NCBI GenBank assembly: GCA_910585465.1
Contig: CAJUEW010000053.1
Location: forward strand, 1-5,064
Source of the DNA: an uncultured Lachnospiraceae bacterium
Lineage (GTDB): Bacteria > Bacillota > Clostridia > Lachnospirales > Lachnospiraceae
Direction: 5' to 3'
DNA: 5,064 nt
Every line of letters starts with the position of its first letter. Positions within the stretch are counted from its first letter, which is position 1. Positions 4,965 through 5,064 of the stretch are shown one piece after another. The notes beneath the pieces are model-generated. The model was not told the DNA's origin. It did no database searches and was given only the letters and a program-made list of their open reading frames with translations. The position numbers and the translations under genes were made by a program.

Positions 4965-5064
4965 GCCGCATAAGCATATTACCTCTTATTTCCCCGCTTT
5001 CCAAATCAGACCGCCCGGCCTGCCTGCGGAAAAGGCAGACCGCCGCATATGGCGGATGATGGCC
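4965..5064. repeat. Terminator-associated repeat, copy B (cut by window end)
   Basis: Same orientation as 2335-2446, about 88 identical positions of 100 aligned, and missing 12 bases near the middle. It ends at the window edge inside what in copy A is the hairpin loop, so the second hairpin arm would lie outside. On the minus strand the part inside carries TTTT after the GC arm (ctgcctttt), which fits a terminator for a minus-strand gene lying to the right of the window. Confidence 0.82.

Noticed and set aside
1..5064. CRISPR array, tRNA, rRNA or riboswitch
   Set aside because: No regularly spaced repeats beyond the two operator pairs, no cloverleaf, and no recognisable conserved riboswitch core were seen on either strand.

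Overview
The window looks like chromosome of a gut-type Firmicute, most likely a Clostridia/Lachnospiraceae relative. The clues are the AgrC-like GHKL sensor kinase, the LytTR regulators, an ECF-type sigma factor of a kind common in that group, strong GGAGG ribosome sites, TTG/GTG starts and moderate base composition. This placement is inference; no rRNA or other marker gene is present.

Layout, left to right. (1) 35-2176, minus strand: an intact two-component operon with a LytTR response regulator followed 15 bases later by a membrane histidine kinase. (2) 2177-2513, non-coding: the operon's promoter, a LytTR-type direct-repeat operator (period 21), a roughly 100-base repeat that recurs at the right edge, and a hairpin terminator. 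(3) 2514-2924, minus: the 3' part of a C39-like cysteine peptidase gene that has lost its catalytic-Cys end. (4) 2912-4409, plus: a self-contained cassette with its own promoter, an ECF-like sigma factor, a coupled single-pass membrane protein (probable anti-sigma factor) and a terminator. (5) 4437-4475, plus: a well-initiated ORF of only 12 residues that looks like the cut-off start of a mobile-element gene. (6) 4494-4835, minus: a chimera joining the first ~61 residues of a second LytTR-type response regulator in frame to the last ~52 residues of a BceA-like ABC transporter ATPase. (7) 4836-5064: the chimera's intact promoter, a second direct-repeat operator, and the second repeat copy, cut by the window end.

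Reading the parts together: two related bacteriocin- or peptide-responsive loci seem to have stood in tandem on the minus strand. Each had the order repeat/terminator, paired-site operator, promoter, regulator. The left one is still a complete regulator-kinase pair. The right one has suffered an internal deletion (regulator fused to ABC) and lost everything after the ABC stop codon, where a foreign sigma/anti-sigma cassette and a mobile-element gene stub now sit. The C39 peptidase is truncated at the other edge of that cassette.

The most interesting signals are the in-frame regulator-ABC chimera under an intact promoter, and the two operator-promoter units. These have different repeat sequences but identical placement: 29 bases from the repeat to the -10 in both.
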